From assembly GCF_900582195.1 (NCBI RefSeq), contig NZ_UTHA01000205.1, positions 1 through 64,000 on the forward strand: a DNA stretch of 64,000 nt, written 5' to 3'. Within the stretch, counting starts at the first letter, position 1; the number at the start of each line of letters is the position of its first letter. This DNA comes from Pseudomonas viridiflava. GTDB taxonomy: Bacteria > Pseudomonadota > Gammaproteobacteria > Pseudomonadales > Pseudomonadaceae. The notes below the pieces were generated by a model. It did not search any database. It saw nothing but the letters and a program-made list of their open reading frames with translations, and was not told the DNA's origin. This document shows positions 36,348-44,856 of the stretch, piece by piece. The translations under genes and the position numbers were made by a program.

Positions 36348-36654
36348 AGGCAGGCCTGCTGATCGGTTCAAACGGAATGGCAGCATTTTGCCAAGAAAAT
36401 CCGACGACGCTTTAAATTAACTTTCATGTTCACCTGTCACATACGCAAATTTCGCGCGCTATAGATGTTCGAGGCCAATGCATAAAACCCGCTGTTATCC
36501 GGCAGTTGTTGCAATTTGCAAGGTTTTCGGAAGTTCATTCTTTCTAACTAACTGAAAATAAAGGATTTATTTAATTTCTGCGAATGGCACGGTCGCTGCA
36601 ATTCCTCTGATGACGAGTTGTAACACCATTTTTCATGCCTGGAGCAGAACAACA

Positions 36655-37584
36655 ATGAATAGATCCCCTGATGGGTTTTATCCCGCCGTTGAAGAGTCGA
36701 GCAGTGTTTCGGGCGTGTCCTGGGGCGCGATCTTCGCAGGTGCTGCGGCTGCCGCTGCCCTGTCGATGATTCTGGTCCTGCTCGGGTTCGGTTTGGGTTT
36801 CTCTGCCGTTTCACCGTGGGCCGGAGAGGGCGTCAGTGCCAAGGGCCTGGGCATTTCGACAATCGTGTGGCTGGCGGCGACGCAGATCATCGCTTCCGGC
36901 ATGGGCGGCTACATCGCCGGTCGCCTGCGGGTGAAGTGGGCGAACATGCACGGTGACGAGGTTTATTTCCGCGATACCGCGCACGGCTTCCTTGCCTGGT
37001 GCGTGGCGACTTTGGTTACCGCTGTGCTGGTGGTCGGTTCGGTCAGCAGCGTCATCAGTGGTGGTGTTCAGGCCGGTGCCAGTGTTGCTGGCGGTGCCGC
37101 CGGTGCCATGACTCAGGCAGCCGGTACTGCAGCGGCGAACACCGATAGCAATCAGTACGGCTACTACATCGACAGCCTGTTCCGCGATGATCGTCCGGCT
37201 TCCGTCAGCGATGACGCCGCCCATGGCGCCGTGGCCCGCATCTTTGCGCAAAGCCTGGCCAACGGTCAGATGAGCGCCGAAGACCGTACCTACCTCGCGC
37301 AACTGGTCGCCCAACGGACCAACCTGACTCAGGCCGATGCCGAGCGCCGCGTCGATGAAATCTACGCCCGCACTCAGAAAGCTCTGGCCGACGCCAAGCT
37401 GAAAGCTCAACAAGCCGCCGACACCGCTGCGAAAGTCGCTGCCTGGACCTCGCTGTGGATGTTCATCTCGCTGTTGGCCGGTGCGTTCTTCGCCAGCCTC
37501 GCGGCGACCTATGGCGGTCGTCGTCGGGATGCCGTCGAGTACGTTGAAGTCGACACCTACACCACGACCACTCCAGTCCGTTAA
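36655..37584 (+). CDS. Conserved membrane protein of unknown function
   Basis: A 309-residue protein with hydrophobic segments at about 21-50, 70-90, 103-135 (followed by an Ala/Gly-rich region QAGASVAGGAAGAMTQAAG) and 262-285. A soluble helical region between residues 180 and 260 (SAEDRTYLAQLVAQRTNLTQADAERRVDEIY) faces one side. The C-terminus ends in VEVDTYTTTTPVR. The first half has internal GAIFAGAAAAAALSMILVLLGFGLG glycine-zipper-like sequence. Family not recognised. GGAG lies 10 bases before ATG 36655. The 267-bp AT-richer upstream region may hold an extracytoplasmic-sigma promoter. A 24-codon ORF follows 15 bp later. Confidence 0.8.
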   Translation: MNRSPDGFYPAVEESSSVSGVSWGAIFAGAAAAAALSMILVLLGFGLGFSAVSPWAGEGVSAKGLGISTIVWLAATQIIASGMGGYIAGRLRVKWANMHGDEVYFRDTAHGFLAWCVATLVTAVLVVGSVSSVISGGVQAGASVAGGAAGAMTQAAGTAAANTDSNQYGYYIDSLFRDDRPASVSDDAAHGAVARIFAQSLANGQMSAEDRTYLAQLVAQRTNLTQADAERRVDEIYARTQKALADAKLKAQQAADTAAKVAAWTSLWMFISLLAGAFFASLAATYGGRRRDAVEYVEVDTYTTTTPVR

Positions 37585-37599
37585 ACAAGGAGCATGACC

Positions 37600-37674
37600 A
37601 TGCGCTCACTACTGCTGTTTTTCCTCGGCGTACCGATCCCGATCATTATCCTGATCGCCCTGTTCGTGCACTGA
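37600..37674 (+). CDS. 24-residue single-helix membrane peptide
   Basis: The ORF encodes MRSLLLFFLGVPIPIIILIA ending LFVH. An AAGGAG box lies 7 bases before ATG 37600, and an intrinsic terminator follows 26 bp after the stop, so the 309-residue membrane protein and this peptide appear to form one transcription unit. The double proline in the middle of one hydrophobic helix is reminiscent of small stress-induced membrane peptides. It is too short for standard gene calling. Confidence 0.7.
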   Translation: MRSLLLFFLGVPIPIIILIALFVH

Positions 37675-37699
37675 TTGCTCCATTGAGGCCCATGCCTCG

Positions 37700-37733
37700 G
37701 CCGCTTCCCCCTTCGGGTGGAAGCGGCTTTTTG
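37700..37733 (+). terminator. Intrinsic terminator
   Basis: GCCGCTTCC and GGAAGCGGC form a 9-bp stem, followed by five T; it ends the membrane-protein/peptide unit. Confidence 0.92.
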
Positions 37734-37771
37734 CTGTCTGGCGATCTCGTTGGACAATCCAATCGTTTTCA

Positions 37772-37828
37772 CTGGCCTGGATCAATATTTCGTCGGGCGA
37801 TATCGCCTAACGTAAATGATCCAGGCCT
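37772..37828 (+). promoter_or_regulatory. hcnA promoter: ANR-type box inside a 55-bp palindrome
   Basis: CTGGCCTGGATCAA at 37772-37785 fits the ANR/FNR-type box described for hcnA (TTGGC, four bases, ATCAA). If centred at -41.5 it predicts transcription start near 37820 and a -10 element TAACGT at 37808-37813, which is present. The 11-base arm GGCCTGGATCA (37775) recurs inverted as TGATCCAGGCC (37818), and the exact palindrome GGCGATATCGCC (37796-37807) lies at the centre. Confidence 0.75.
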
Positions 37829-37988
37829 TTGCTGAGGTATGAACTACAGTGCTTCTCGCGCACCTTGTTGCGCTGACGAAGTCGCTGCGTCGACGCACCA
37901 ATCACAGCAACAATAAACGCGTCGACACGGAGTAGTGCAGCAAGGAGCTGACACCACCTCAACCGAACCCTCACGGATGAACATTGCA
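37821..37988 (+). promoter_or_regulatory. hcnA leader with RsmA/CsrA-type GGA motifs
   Basis: The ~170-base untranslated leader carries three ANGGA motifs: ACGGAG at 37927, AAGGAG at 37942 and TCACGGATGA at 37971. The last overlaps the ribosome-binding site of hcnA and matches the site through which RsmA/RsmE blocks hcnA translation under GacS/GacA control in P. fluorescens. With the promoter at 37772 and the terminator at 37700 it accounts for the 314-bp gap after the 24-codon ORF. Confidence 0.75.
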
Positions 37989-38306
37989 ATGCACTGCCTA
38001 GAAAGAACCTTCGATATCCAGCCGTTGGCGCAGGCGGACATGACCGTCCACATCAACGGTCAAGCGGTCACCGCTGCTATCGGCGAAACCGTGCTCAGCG
38101 TTATTCAATCCCTCGGCGTACGCCAGATTGCCCGCAACGATCACAATCAGATCACGGGCGCCTACTGCGGCATGGGCGTGTGCCAGTGCTGCCTGGTGAA
38201 AATCAATGGCCGGCACAAACGCCGTGCCTGCCAGACCGTCGTGCGCGACGGCATGCAGATCGAAACCCAGGTCAACCGCATCACCGCGCAGGAGGTGCTC
38301 GTATGA
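37989..38306 (+). CDS. hcnA: Hydrogen cyanide synthase subunit HcnA (2Fe-2S)
   Basis: A 105-residue ferredoxin-like subunit. The cysteines of GAYCGMGVCQCCLV and a later RRACQT bind a [2Fe-2S] cluster. N-terminus MHCLERTFDIQPLAQADMTVH resembles Pseudomonas HcnA. ATG 37989 is used because the RsmA-type motif with the GGA core sits 12 bases before it; the in-frame ATG 37977 is inside that motif. It overlaps hcnB by 4 bp. Together HcnABC oxidise glycine to HCN and CO2 at the inner membrane. Confidence 0.88.
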   Translation: MHCLERTFDIQPLAQADMTVHINGQAVTAAIGETVLSVIQSLGVRQIARNDHNQITGAYCGMGVCQCCLVKINGRHKRRACQTVVRDGMQIETQVNRITAQEVLV

Positions 38307-39712
38307 GCCTGCAACCGGTGATCGTCGGCGGCGGACCGGCGGGGATGGCGGCGGCCATCGAACTCGCGCGCCACGGTGTGCGCTGCACCCTGCTCGAAGA
38401 AGCGTCGCGGCTTGGCGGCGTGGTCTATCGCGGGCCGTTGCGTGACGGCGTGCAACTGGACTATCTCGGCCCGCGCTACTCCGAAGCCCTGGGCAAACTG
38501 CACGGTGATTTTCAGGAGCAGGCCGGGCTGATCGATGTGCGCCTCAACCATCGTGTGGTCGGCGCCGAAGGCACCCGCGCTTTGGTGGTGCTTGATGGCG
38601 ACGAGCAACTGCACGAAATCGAATATCCGCAATTGTTGTTGGCCGCCGGTTGCCATGAACGCAGCGTGCCATTTCCGGGCTGGACGGTGCCGGGGGTGAT
38701 CATGCTCGGCGGCCTGCAACTGCAAATCAAAAGTGGTGTGGTCAAGCCGCAAGGGCCGGTAATCATCGCTGGCACCGGGCCCCTGCTGCCACTGGTGGCG
38801 ACACAACTGCATGCCGCGGGCGTCAGCGTTGCGGGCGTGTATGAGGCCTGTGCGTTCGGCAAGATCGCCCGTGAGAGCCTGGCGCTGCTGAACAAGCCAC
38901 AACTGTTCCTCGATGGCTTGAGCATGCTCGCCTACCTGAAACTGCACGGTATCTCGATGAACTACGGCTGGGGCGTGGTCGAAGCCCACGGCGAAGGCGA
39001 GCTGAAAAGCGTCAGCGTCGCGCCGTATTCGGCCACCTGGGAACCGGACATGAGCCGCGTCGAGCGCTTCGAAGCCAAAACCCTCGCGGTCGGTTACGGC
39101 TTTATTCCGCGTACGCAACTGAGCCAGCAGATGGGCCTGGATCATGGCTTCAGCGACGACGGTTACCTGCGCGCCAACGCGAATATCTGGCAGCAAAGCA
39201 ACGAACCCCACGTGCATCTGGCCGGCGACATGGGCGGGATTCGCGGCGGTGAAGCGGCGATGCTCGCCGGCAAGATCGCCGCAACGTCGATTCTGCTGCA
39301 ACGCGGCGTACTCGAAGAAGAGCTAGCGCGGGTCCGTCGCGACCGTTACCTGAGCAAACTCAAAGCCATCGTGCGCTTCCGTGCTGCCGTGGATCGCTAC
39401 ACCGAACGCGGCGTTGGCCAGACCGCATTGCCGGCCGCCGATACGGTGATCTGTCGTTGCGAACACGCCACCCGCGCCGACATCGATCTGGCGCTGGAGC
39501 AGGGCGTGCAAGACATCGCCAGCCTGAAAATGCGTACCCGCGTGAGCATGGGCGATTGTCAGGGACGGATGTGCGTCGGCTACTGCAGCGATCGCCTGCG
39601 TCAAGCGACCGGGCGCAAGGATGTCGGCTGGCTGCGCCCGCGTTTCCCGATCGATCCGATTCCTTTTTCTGCGTTTCAGTCTGTCGGCACGGAGGCCGCT
39701 GCCCATGAGTAA
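38303..39712 (+). CDS. hcnB: Hydrogen cyanide synthase subunit HcnB (FAD/NAD-binding)
   Basis: A 469-residue flavoprotein with dinucleotide motifs VIVGGGPAGMAAAIELA (6-22) and PVIIAGTGPLLPLVATQL (about 151). A C-terminal BFD-like [2Fe-2S] region has CRCEHATRADID and later GDCQGRMCVGYC. This matches the HcnB architecture and that of the alpha subunits of opine and hydroxyproline oxidases. Identification as cyanide synthase rests on gene order, HcnA resemblance and the promoter/leader signals. It overlaps hcnA by 4 bp and hcnC by 8 bp. Confidence 0.87.
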   Translation: MSLQPVIVGGGPAGMAAAIELARHGVRCTLLEEASRLGGVVYRGPLRDGVQLDYLGPRYSEALGKLHGDFQEQAGLIDVRLNHRVVGAEGTRALVVLDGDEQLHEIEYPQLLLAAGCHERSVPFPGWTVPGVIMLGGLQLQIKSGVVKPQGPVIIAGTGPLLPLVATQLHAAGVSVAGVYEACAFGKIARESLALLNKPQLFLDGLSMLAYLKLHGISMNYGWGVVEAHGEGELKSVSVAPYSATWEPDMSRVERFEAKTLAVGYGFIPRTQLSQQMGLDHGFSDDGYLRANANIWQQSNEPHVHLAGDMGGIRGGEAAMLAGKIAATSILLQRGVLEEELARVRRDRYLSKLKAIVRFRAAVDRYTERGVGQTALPAADTVICRCEHATRADIDLALEQGVQDIASLKMRTRVSMGDCQGRMCVGYCSDRLRQATGRKDVGWLRPRFPIDPIPFSAFQSVGTEAAAHE

Positions 39713-40964
39713 GTTCTACGACGTGATCATTGCCGGCGGCGGCGTGATCGGGGCGTCCTGCGCCTATCAATTGTCCAAGCGCAAAAACCTCAAAGTGGCG
39801 CTGATCGACGCCAAGCGTCCCGGCAACGCGACCCGTGCGTCGGCCGGTGGTTTGTGGGCGATCGGTGAGTCGGTCGGCCTCGGTTGCGGGGTGATTTTCT
39901 TCCGCATGATGTCGGCCAACCGCAAGCGCGAAACCCAGGGCGCGGCGGTGGCCGTGGACGCGAGCACGCCGCACATTCTGCCGGAGTCGTTCTTCGATTT
40001 CGCCTTGCAGTCCAACGCCCTGTACCCAGCGTTGCACCGCGAGCTGAAAGACAATCACGGCATGGATTTCAAGTTCGAAAAGACCGGGCTGAAATTCGTC
40101 ATCTACGACGACGAAGACCGGCTCTACGCCGAGCATATCGTCGGCTGCATTCCACACTTGGCCGATCAGGTGCGCTGGCTCGATCAGGCAGCGCTGCGTG
40201 AGGCTGAACCGAGCGTCAGCCATGAAGCACGCGGGGCGCTGGAGTTTCTCTGCGACCATCAGGTCAGCCCGTTCCGCCTCGCCGACGCCTACATGGAAGG
40301 CGCGCGGCAAAACGGCGTCGACATCTTCGTCAACACCAACGTCACCGGTGTGTTGCACCACGGCAACCGCGTCACCGGTGTACAAACGGCCGAGGAGGGC
40401 GTGTTCCACTGCAAGACGCTGATCAACGCCAGCGGTGCCTGGGCGGCTGACTTGAGTGAGTGGGCGACGGGCATTCGCATCCCGGTGAAACCGGTGAAAG
40501 GCCAGATTCTGCTGACCGAGCGTATGCCGAAAATCCTCAACGGCTGCCTGACCACCAGCGACTGCTACGTAGCGCAGAAGGACAACGGCGAGATCCTGAT
40601 TGGCAGCACCACCGAAGACAAAGGCTTCGACGTCACCACCACCTACCCGGAAATCACCGGGTTGGTGCAAGGGGCGGTGCGGTGTCTGCCGGAGTTGAAA
40701 GACGTCAATCTGAAACGCACGTGGGCGGGATTGCGTCCGGGGTCGCCGGATGAGTTGCCGATTCTCGGGCCGATGCGTGGGGTGGAGGGTTATCTGAATG
40801 CCTGCGGGCACTTCCGTACCGGGATTCTGACCTCGGCAATTACTGGCGTGCTGCTGGATAAACTGGTCAACGATGAGCCGCTACCGCTGGATATCACACC
40901 GTTTCTGGCGGACCGGTTTGAGGTGGCACCGGTCAAACCAACGCTGGAATTAGAACTGGCTTAG
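39705..40964 (+). CDS. hcnC: Hydrogen cyanide synthase subunit HcnC (glycine-oxidase-like)
   Basis: A 419-residue D-amino-acid-oxidase-fold protein with FAD motif DVIIAGGGVIGASCAYQLSKR (6-26), RASAGGLWAIGES and the C-terminal GLRPGSPDELPILGP and GHFRTGILTS. It is the catalytic glycine-oxidising subunit by analogy. ATGAGTAA overlap couples it to hcnB. The three-gene operon ends here, followed by a REP doublet. Confidence 0.88.
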   Translation: MSKFYDVIIAGGGVIGASCAYQLSKRKNLKVALIDAKRPGNATRASAGGLWAIGESVGLGCGVIFFRMMSANRKRETQGAAVAVDASTPHILPESFFDFALQSNALYPALHRELKDNHGMDFKFEKTGLKFVIYDDEDRLYAEHIVGCIPHLADQVRWLDQAALREAEPSVSHEARGALEFLCDHQVSPFRLADAYMEGARQNGVDIFVNTNVTGVLHHGNRVTGVQTAEEGVFHCKTLINASGAWAADLSEWATGIRIPVKPVKGQILLTERMPKILNGCLTTSDCYVAQKDNGEILIGSTTEDKGFDVTTTYPEITGLVQGAVRCLPELKDVNLKRTWAGLRPGSPDELPILGPMRGVEGYLNACGHFRTGILTSAITGVLLDKLVNDEPLPLDITPFLADRFEVAPVKPTLELELA

Positions 40965-41004
40965 GCCTTGGCTATCACAGGTTTTGTGAGCACCGAAAAT
41001 CACT

Positions 41005-41091
41005 GTGGGAGCGAGCTTGCTCGCGAAAGCGGTCTGTCAGTCAACATCTCAATGACTGACAGATTGCATTCGCGAGCAAGCTCGCTCCCAC
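41005..41091. repeat. REP doublet, inward arrangement
   Basis: Inverted REP pair between the convergent hcnC and antiporter genes. Confidence 0.95.
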
Positions 41092-41109
41092 ATGGGTTTT
41101 GTGCAGGGC

Positions 41110-42918
41110 TCAGGTTTGGCGGGACTCTTCTTCCAGTTGGTCGGACTCAAACAACCGCGCCAGCTCCGCCCGGGCTTCCTGGGCGGTTTGCAGGACTTTG
41201 GCCGCGTCGTCGTAGATCGCGTGTTGCGCCTCCAGCACCTGTTCGTCGTGATGTTTGAAACGCTTGATCCGCGCATCGGCCTGGGCCTGGGTCAAACCGA
41301 GACCGACGAGCGTACGCCGGCTCATCTCCAGACTCGAATAATAGGTCTCACGAATCGCCTCCGCGCCGACATCGACCAAGCGGTGCACGTGCTGGCGGTT
41401 ACGGGCCCGGGCGATGATCTTCATGTGCGGATACAGCTTGCGCACCACCTCGGCCGTCTTGATGTTGGTCTCTGGGTCATCCGTGGCAATCACGAAATAT
41501 TCCGCTTCGCCGGCCTTGGCCGCATTGAGGATTTCCGCGCGCATCGGGTCGCCGTAGAACACCGGCACTCCACCAAAACTGCGCGACAGTTCGATGGTTT
41601 CCACTGACGTATCCAGCGCAACGAACTTGATGTTCTGCGCACGCAGAATCCGCGCGACGATCTGGCCCATCCGGCCCATGCCAGCGATCACCACACGCGG
41701 CGTGTCAGTGTCGATCTCGCGGTATTTTTCCGGCACTTCCACCGGCTGCACTTTCGGGCTGACCAGCCGCGCACAGATCAACAGCAACAACGGCGTCACC
41801 GCCATCGACAGGGTGATGGTCAGCACCAGCAAGTCGTAGAGACGCGGTTCGAACAGGCCCTGATCGCGACCGATCTTGAACACCACAAACGCAAATTCAC
41901 CACCGGCCGCCAAGACGATACCGAGGCGAATCGCACTGACCTTGTTCAAGCCACCGGCCAGCCGCCCGACGACAAACAGCAGCGGCAATTTCAGACCGAT
42001 CAACAGCAGCGTCAGCCCCAACACGGTGATTGGCGCGCTGAGCAGCAAACTCAAGTTCGCTCCCATGCCGACGCTGATGAAAAACAGCCCGAGCAGCAGC
42101 CCTTTGAACGGTTCGATCTGCGCTTCCAGCTCATGGCGATATTCCGAATCCGCCAACAGCAGACCGGCGAGAAATGCGCCCAGTGCCATCGACACGCCGA
42201 CCAGATCCATCAACCACGCCGTGCCGATCACCACCAGCAACGCCGTGGCAGTGGACACCTCCGGCAGACCGGTTTTCGCCACCACGCGAAACACCGGACG
42301 CAGCAGATAACGCCCGCCGACCACGACCACCGCGATACCGCCAAGCACTTGCAGGGCGTGATTCAGACTCTCGGAGTTGCTGGTGTCGTGCGCACCACCG
42401 ACAAGCATCGGCACCAGCGCAATCAACGGGATCGCGGCGATGTCCTGAAACAGCAGAATCGCGAACGCCAGCCGACCGTGGGGGCTGGTCAGTTCTTTGC
42501 GCTCGGCGAGGCTTTGCAGGCCGAAAGCGGTAGAAGAAAGCGCCAGACCGAGACCCAGCACAATCGCGCTGTTCAGCGGTTGGCCAAACACCGACAACGC
42601 CAGCACGCCAATCACCGAAGCGGTCAACAGTACCTGCGCCAGACCAACGCCGAACACCGATTTGCGCATCACCCACAAACGTCGTGGCGACAGCTCAAGG
42701 CCGATGATGAACAGCAGCAACACCACGCCCAGTTCGGAAATATGCGCGACGCTTTGCGGGTTGCCGATCAGGCCCAGCACCGACGGGCCGATGATCACCC
42801 CGGCAAACAGGTAACCGAGCACGGCGCCCAGTTGCAGACGTTTGGCCAAAGGCACGGTGAGCACGGCCGCGAACAGAAAGACGACAGCGGCTTGCAACAG
42901 ATTGCCTTCATGGGGCAT
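41110..42918 (-). CDS. CPA2-family cation:proton antiporter with TrkA-N domain (KefB/KefC-like)
   Basis: A 602-residue inner-membrane protein. About 12 helices fill residues 5-375 with the family's GYLFAGVIIGPSVLGL and SSTAFGLQSLAERKE. A Rossmann TrkA-N domain begins near 408 (RVVIAGMGRMGQIVARIL) and binds nucleotide. KefC-like systems export potassium during electrophile stress under glutathione control; the KefC loop residues cannot be checked in detail. No ancillary KefF/KefG gene is adjacent. Confidence 0.9.
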   Translation of the reverse strand: MPHEGNLLQAAVVFLFAAVLTVPLAKRLQLGAVLGYLFAGVIIGPSVLGLIGNPQSVAHISELGVVLLLFIIGLELSPRRLWVMRKSVFGVGLAQVLLTASVIGVLALSVFGQPLNSAIVLGLGLALSSTAFGLQSLAERKELTSPHGRLAFAILLFQDIAAIPLIALVPMLVGGAHDTSNSESLNHALQVLGGIAVVVVGGRYLLRPVFRVVAKTGLPEVSTATALLVVIGTAWLMDLVGVSMALGAFLAGLLLADSEYRHELEAQIEPFKGLLLGLFFISVGMGANLSLLLSAPITVLGLTLLLIGLKLPLLFVVGRLAGGLNKVSAIRLGIVLAAGGEFAFVVFKIGRDQGLFEPRLYDLLVLTITLSMAVTPLLLLICARLVSPKVQPVEVPEKYREIDTDTPRVVIAGMGRMGQIVARILRAQNIKFVALDTSVETIELSRSFGGVPVFYGDPMRAEILNAAKAGEAEYFVIATDDPETNIKTAEVVRKLYPHMKIIARARNRQHVHRLVDVGAEAIRETYYSSLEMSRRTLVGLGLTQAQADARIKRFKHHDEQVLEAQHAIYDDAAKVLQTAQEARAELARLFESDQLEEESRQT

Positions 42919-42999
42919 GGGGGGTTACTCCTGACAACGGTACGGCGGGGGTGACAAGGATAAGGGCTACAAAGAGCTATAGGCCACTGGCGATCCAAT

Positions 43000-43086
43000 G
43001 TGGGAGCGAGCTTGCTCGCGAAAGCGGAGTGTCAGTCAGCAGGTTTGTCACTGAAAGATCGCATTCGCGAGCAAGCTCGCTCCCAC
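43000..43086. repeat. REP doublet, inward arrangement
   Basis: Inverted REP pair in the divergent gap between the antiporter and LysR genes, unusual in lying close to two promoters. Confidence 0.95.
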
Positions 43087-43169
43087 AGGGGATTTTCACC
43101 GTTTCTATAATAATTGGCATCAATTGGTTACATTTATAGCCTTAGCGTATCAATCTCTCGAGTCCCGCC

Positions 43170-44084
43170 ATGGCCATCAACTTCGACCTCAACGACCTGC
43201 AAGCCTTTCGTGCCGTGGTCGAGCAGGGCAGTTTCCGCAAGGCCGCCGACACCGTGCGCCTGTCGCAACCGGCGTTGAGCCGGCGCATCGAAAAGCTCGA
43301 AGACGCCCTCGGCGTCAAACTCTTCGAACGCACCACCCGCAAGGTCAGCCTGACCCAGGCCGGGCGTGGTTTCATGCCCAGTGTCGAGCGTTTGCTCGAT
43401 GATCTGGACGTGGCGTTGCTGGGCATCAGCGAAGTCGCATCGACGCGTTTGGGCCATGTCACCGTTGCCTGTGTGCCCTCGGCGGCTTACTACTTCATGC
43501 CCCGCGTGATCGCACGCTATCACCAGCAATTCCCACGCATCAAAGTCAAAGTGCTCGACTCCAGCGCGCACGATGTCTTGAGTGCGGTGGTCAATGGCGA
43601 GGCGGATTTCGGCTTGAGTTTTCTCGGCACGCAGGATGCCAAAGTCGAGTTCGAACCGCTTGTGCAGGAGTGCTACGTCGTCGCTTGTCGTCGTGATCAT
43701 CCCCTGGCCGGGCGCAGCAGCGTGACGTGGGACGAGTTCTATCAGCAGGATTACATTTCGCTGGACAAAACGTCCGGCAATCGTTTTCTGCTCGATCAGG
43801 CGTTGAGCAGCGTGGCGCCGCAGCGCCCGAGCATCTGCGAAACCCGGCATGTGACGACGATGATCGGGCTTGTGGAGGCGGGGTTGGGTGTGGCGGCAGT
43901 GCCGCTGATGGCGATGCCCGGGCCGGATCATCCGATCCTGACGCGGGTGCCGCTGACCGATCCGCAAGTGATGCGCAGTGTCGGCATCATCAAGCGCCGG
44001 GGTCGTACCTTGACCCCGGCGGCACTGGAACTGGAGCGGCTGGTGGTGGAAATGAAGGTCCAGCCGCCGATTGTCAGCGCTTGA
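43170..44084 (+). CDS. LysR-family transcriptional regulator
   Basis: A 304-residue regulator with a standard winged helix (LQAFRAVVEQGSFRKAADTV, then SQPALSRRIEKLEDALG) and effector-binding domain. It converges on, and overlaps by 11 bp, the binding-protein gene at 44074. In tricarballylate/citrate clusters a LysR regulator sits with an MFS symporter, so it may control the two genes on the opposite strand. Confidence 0.9.
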   Translation: MAINFDLNDLQAFRAVVEQGSFRKAADTVRLSQPALSRRIEKLEDALGVKLFERTTRKVSLTQAGRGFMPSVERLLDDLDVALLGISEVASTRLGHVTVACVPSAAYYFMPRVIARYHQQFPRIKVKVLDSSAHDVLSAVVNGEADFGLSFLGTQDAKVEFEPLVQECYVVACRRDHPLAGRSSVTWDEFYQQDYISLDKTSGNRFLLDQALSSVAPQRPSICETRHVTTMIGLVEAGLGVAAVPLMAMPGPDHPILTRVPLTDPQVMRSVGIIKRRGRTLTPAALELERLVVEMKVQPPIVSA

Positions 44085-44844
44085 CCGAGTCCAGCCCGGT
44101 GGCCTGCACGTCAGCTTGCGCGGCAGGCGCGGCGAGGTAAGCGAGCAACGCTTTGGCTTCTTGCGGATGCTGCGCGCCGACTGGAATTCCGGCGGCAAAC
44201 CGCGTTACCGATTGCACCGATTCCGGAATCTTCGCGACGAAACTCACGCCCGGCACCGGCAGCAATTCACTGACCTGCTGGAAGCCCAATTGATAGTCGC
44301 CAGTGGCAACTACCGAGCCGACCGGGACTTTCGGAATCATCTTGGCCTTTGGTCTCAACTGCTCTTCGATGCCCAGCTTCTTGAACAACTGCTGCTCGAT
44401 GTACACGCCGCTGGCGCTGTCGGAGTAGGCCACCGATTGTGCGTCGAGCAAGGTTTTCTTCAGGCTGTCGACGCTGCTGATGTCCGGTTTCGGCGCGCCT
44501 TCGCGCACCACAAGGCCGATCCGCGAATCCGCCAGCTCAACGCGCGAGGCCGGGTCGACCTTGCCTTGCTTGATCAGGTCATCGAGGGCGTAACCGACCA
44601 TGATCACCACGTCGGCGTGCTCACCGCGCGCGAGGCGATTGGGGATCGCTTCGGGGGCTTTGCCCATCGACGGGCCGAGGCTGGTGGTCAATGTGTTGCC
44701 GCTGGCGGCGGCGAATTTCGGCCCGAGAATCTTGTAGGCGGCAGTGAAGCCCCCGGAGGTCATCACGCTCAACTCTTCGGCCTGGGCGGCGAGGTTGAAG
44801 GCGAGACCGGCGAGCAGGGCGGTGACAGTGAACAGTTTTTTCAT
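44074..44844 (-). CDS. Periplasmic substrate-binding protein (ModA-like)
   Basis: A 256-residue precursor with signal peptide 1-22 (NLAAQA). The mature protein begins LSVMTSGGFTAAYKILGPKFAAASG, of the molybdate-binding-like SBP_bac_11 group, but the ligand residues of ModA are not clearly conserved and there is no modBC. It is 12 bp downstream of an MFS carrier and likely co-transcribed, so it may help capture the same carboxylate. The 3' end overlaps the LysR gene. Confidence 0.82.
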   Translation of the reverse strand: MKKLFTVTALLAGLAFNLAAQAEELSVMTSGGFTAAYKILGPKFAAASGNTLTTSLGPSMGKAPEAIPNRLARGEHADVVIMVGYALDDLIKQGKVDPASRVELADSRIGLVVREGAPKPDISSVDSLKKTLLDAQSVAYSDSASGVYIEQQLFKKLGIEEQLRPKAKMIPKVPVGSVVATGDYQLGFQQVSELLPVPGVSFVAKIPESVQSVTRFAAGIPVGAQHPQEAKALLAYLAAPAAQADVQATGLDSVKR

Positions 44845-44856
44845 GGCGAGTTTTCC

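Noticed and set aside
38162..39301. 379-codon frame on the minus strand
   Set aside because: Antisense to hcnB, with no start signal or domain.
39360..40811. 483-codon open frame on the minus strand
   Set aside because: Antisense to hcnB and hcnC, which have clear cofactor motifs; the reverse frame has none.
37989..40964. Opine or D-hydroxyproline oxidase operon
   Set aside because: Subunit architecture is the same, but the ANR-type promoter, RsmA-type leader and HcnA N-terminus favour cyanide synthase; no amino-acid epimerase or dehydratase gene is near.
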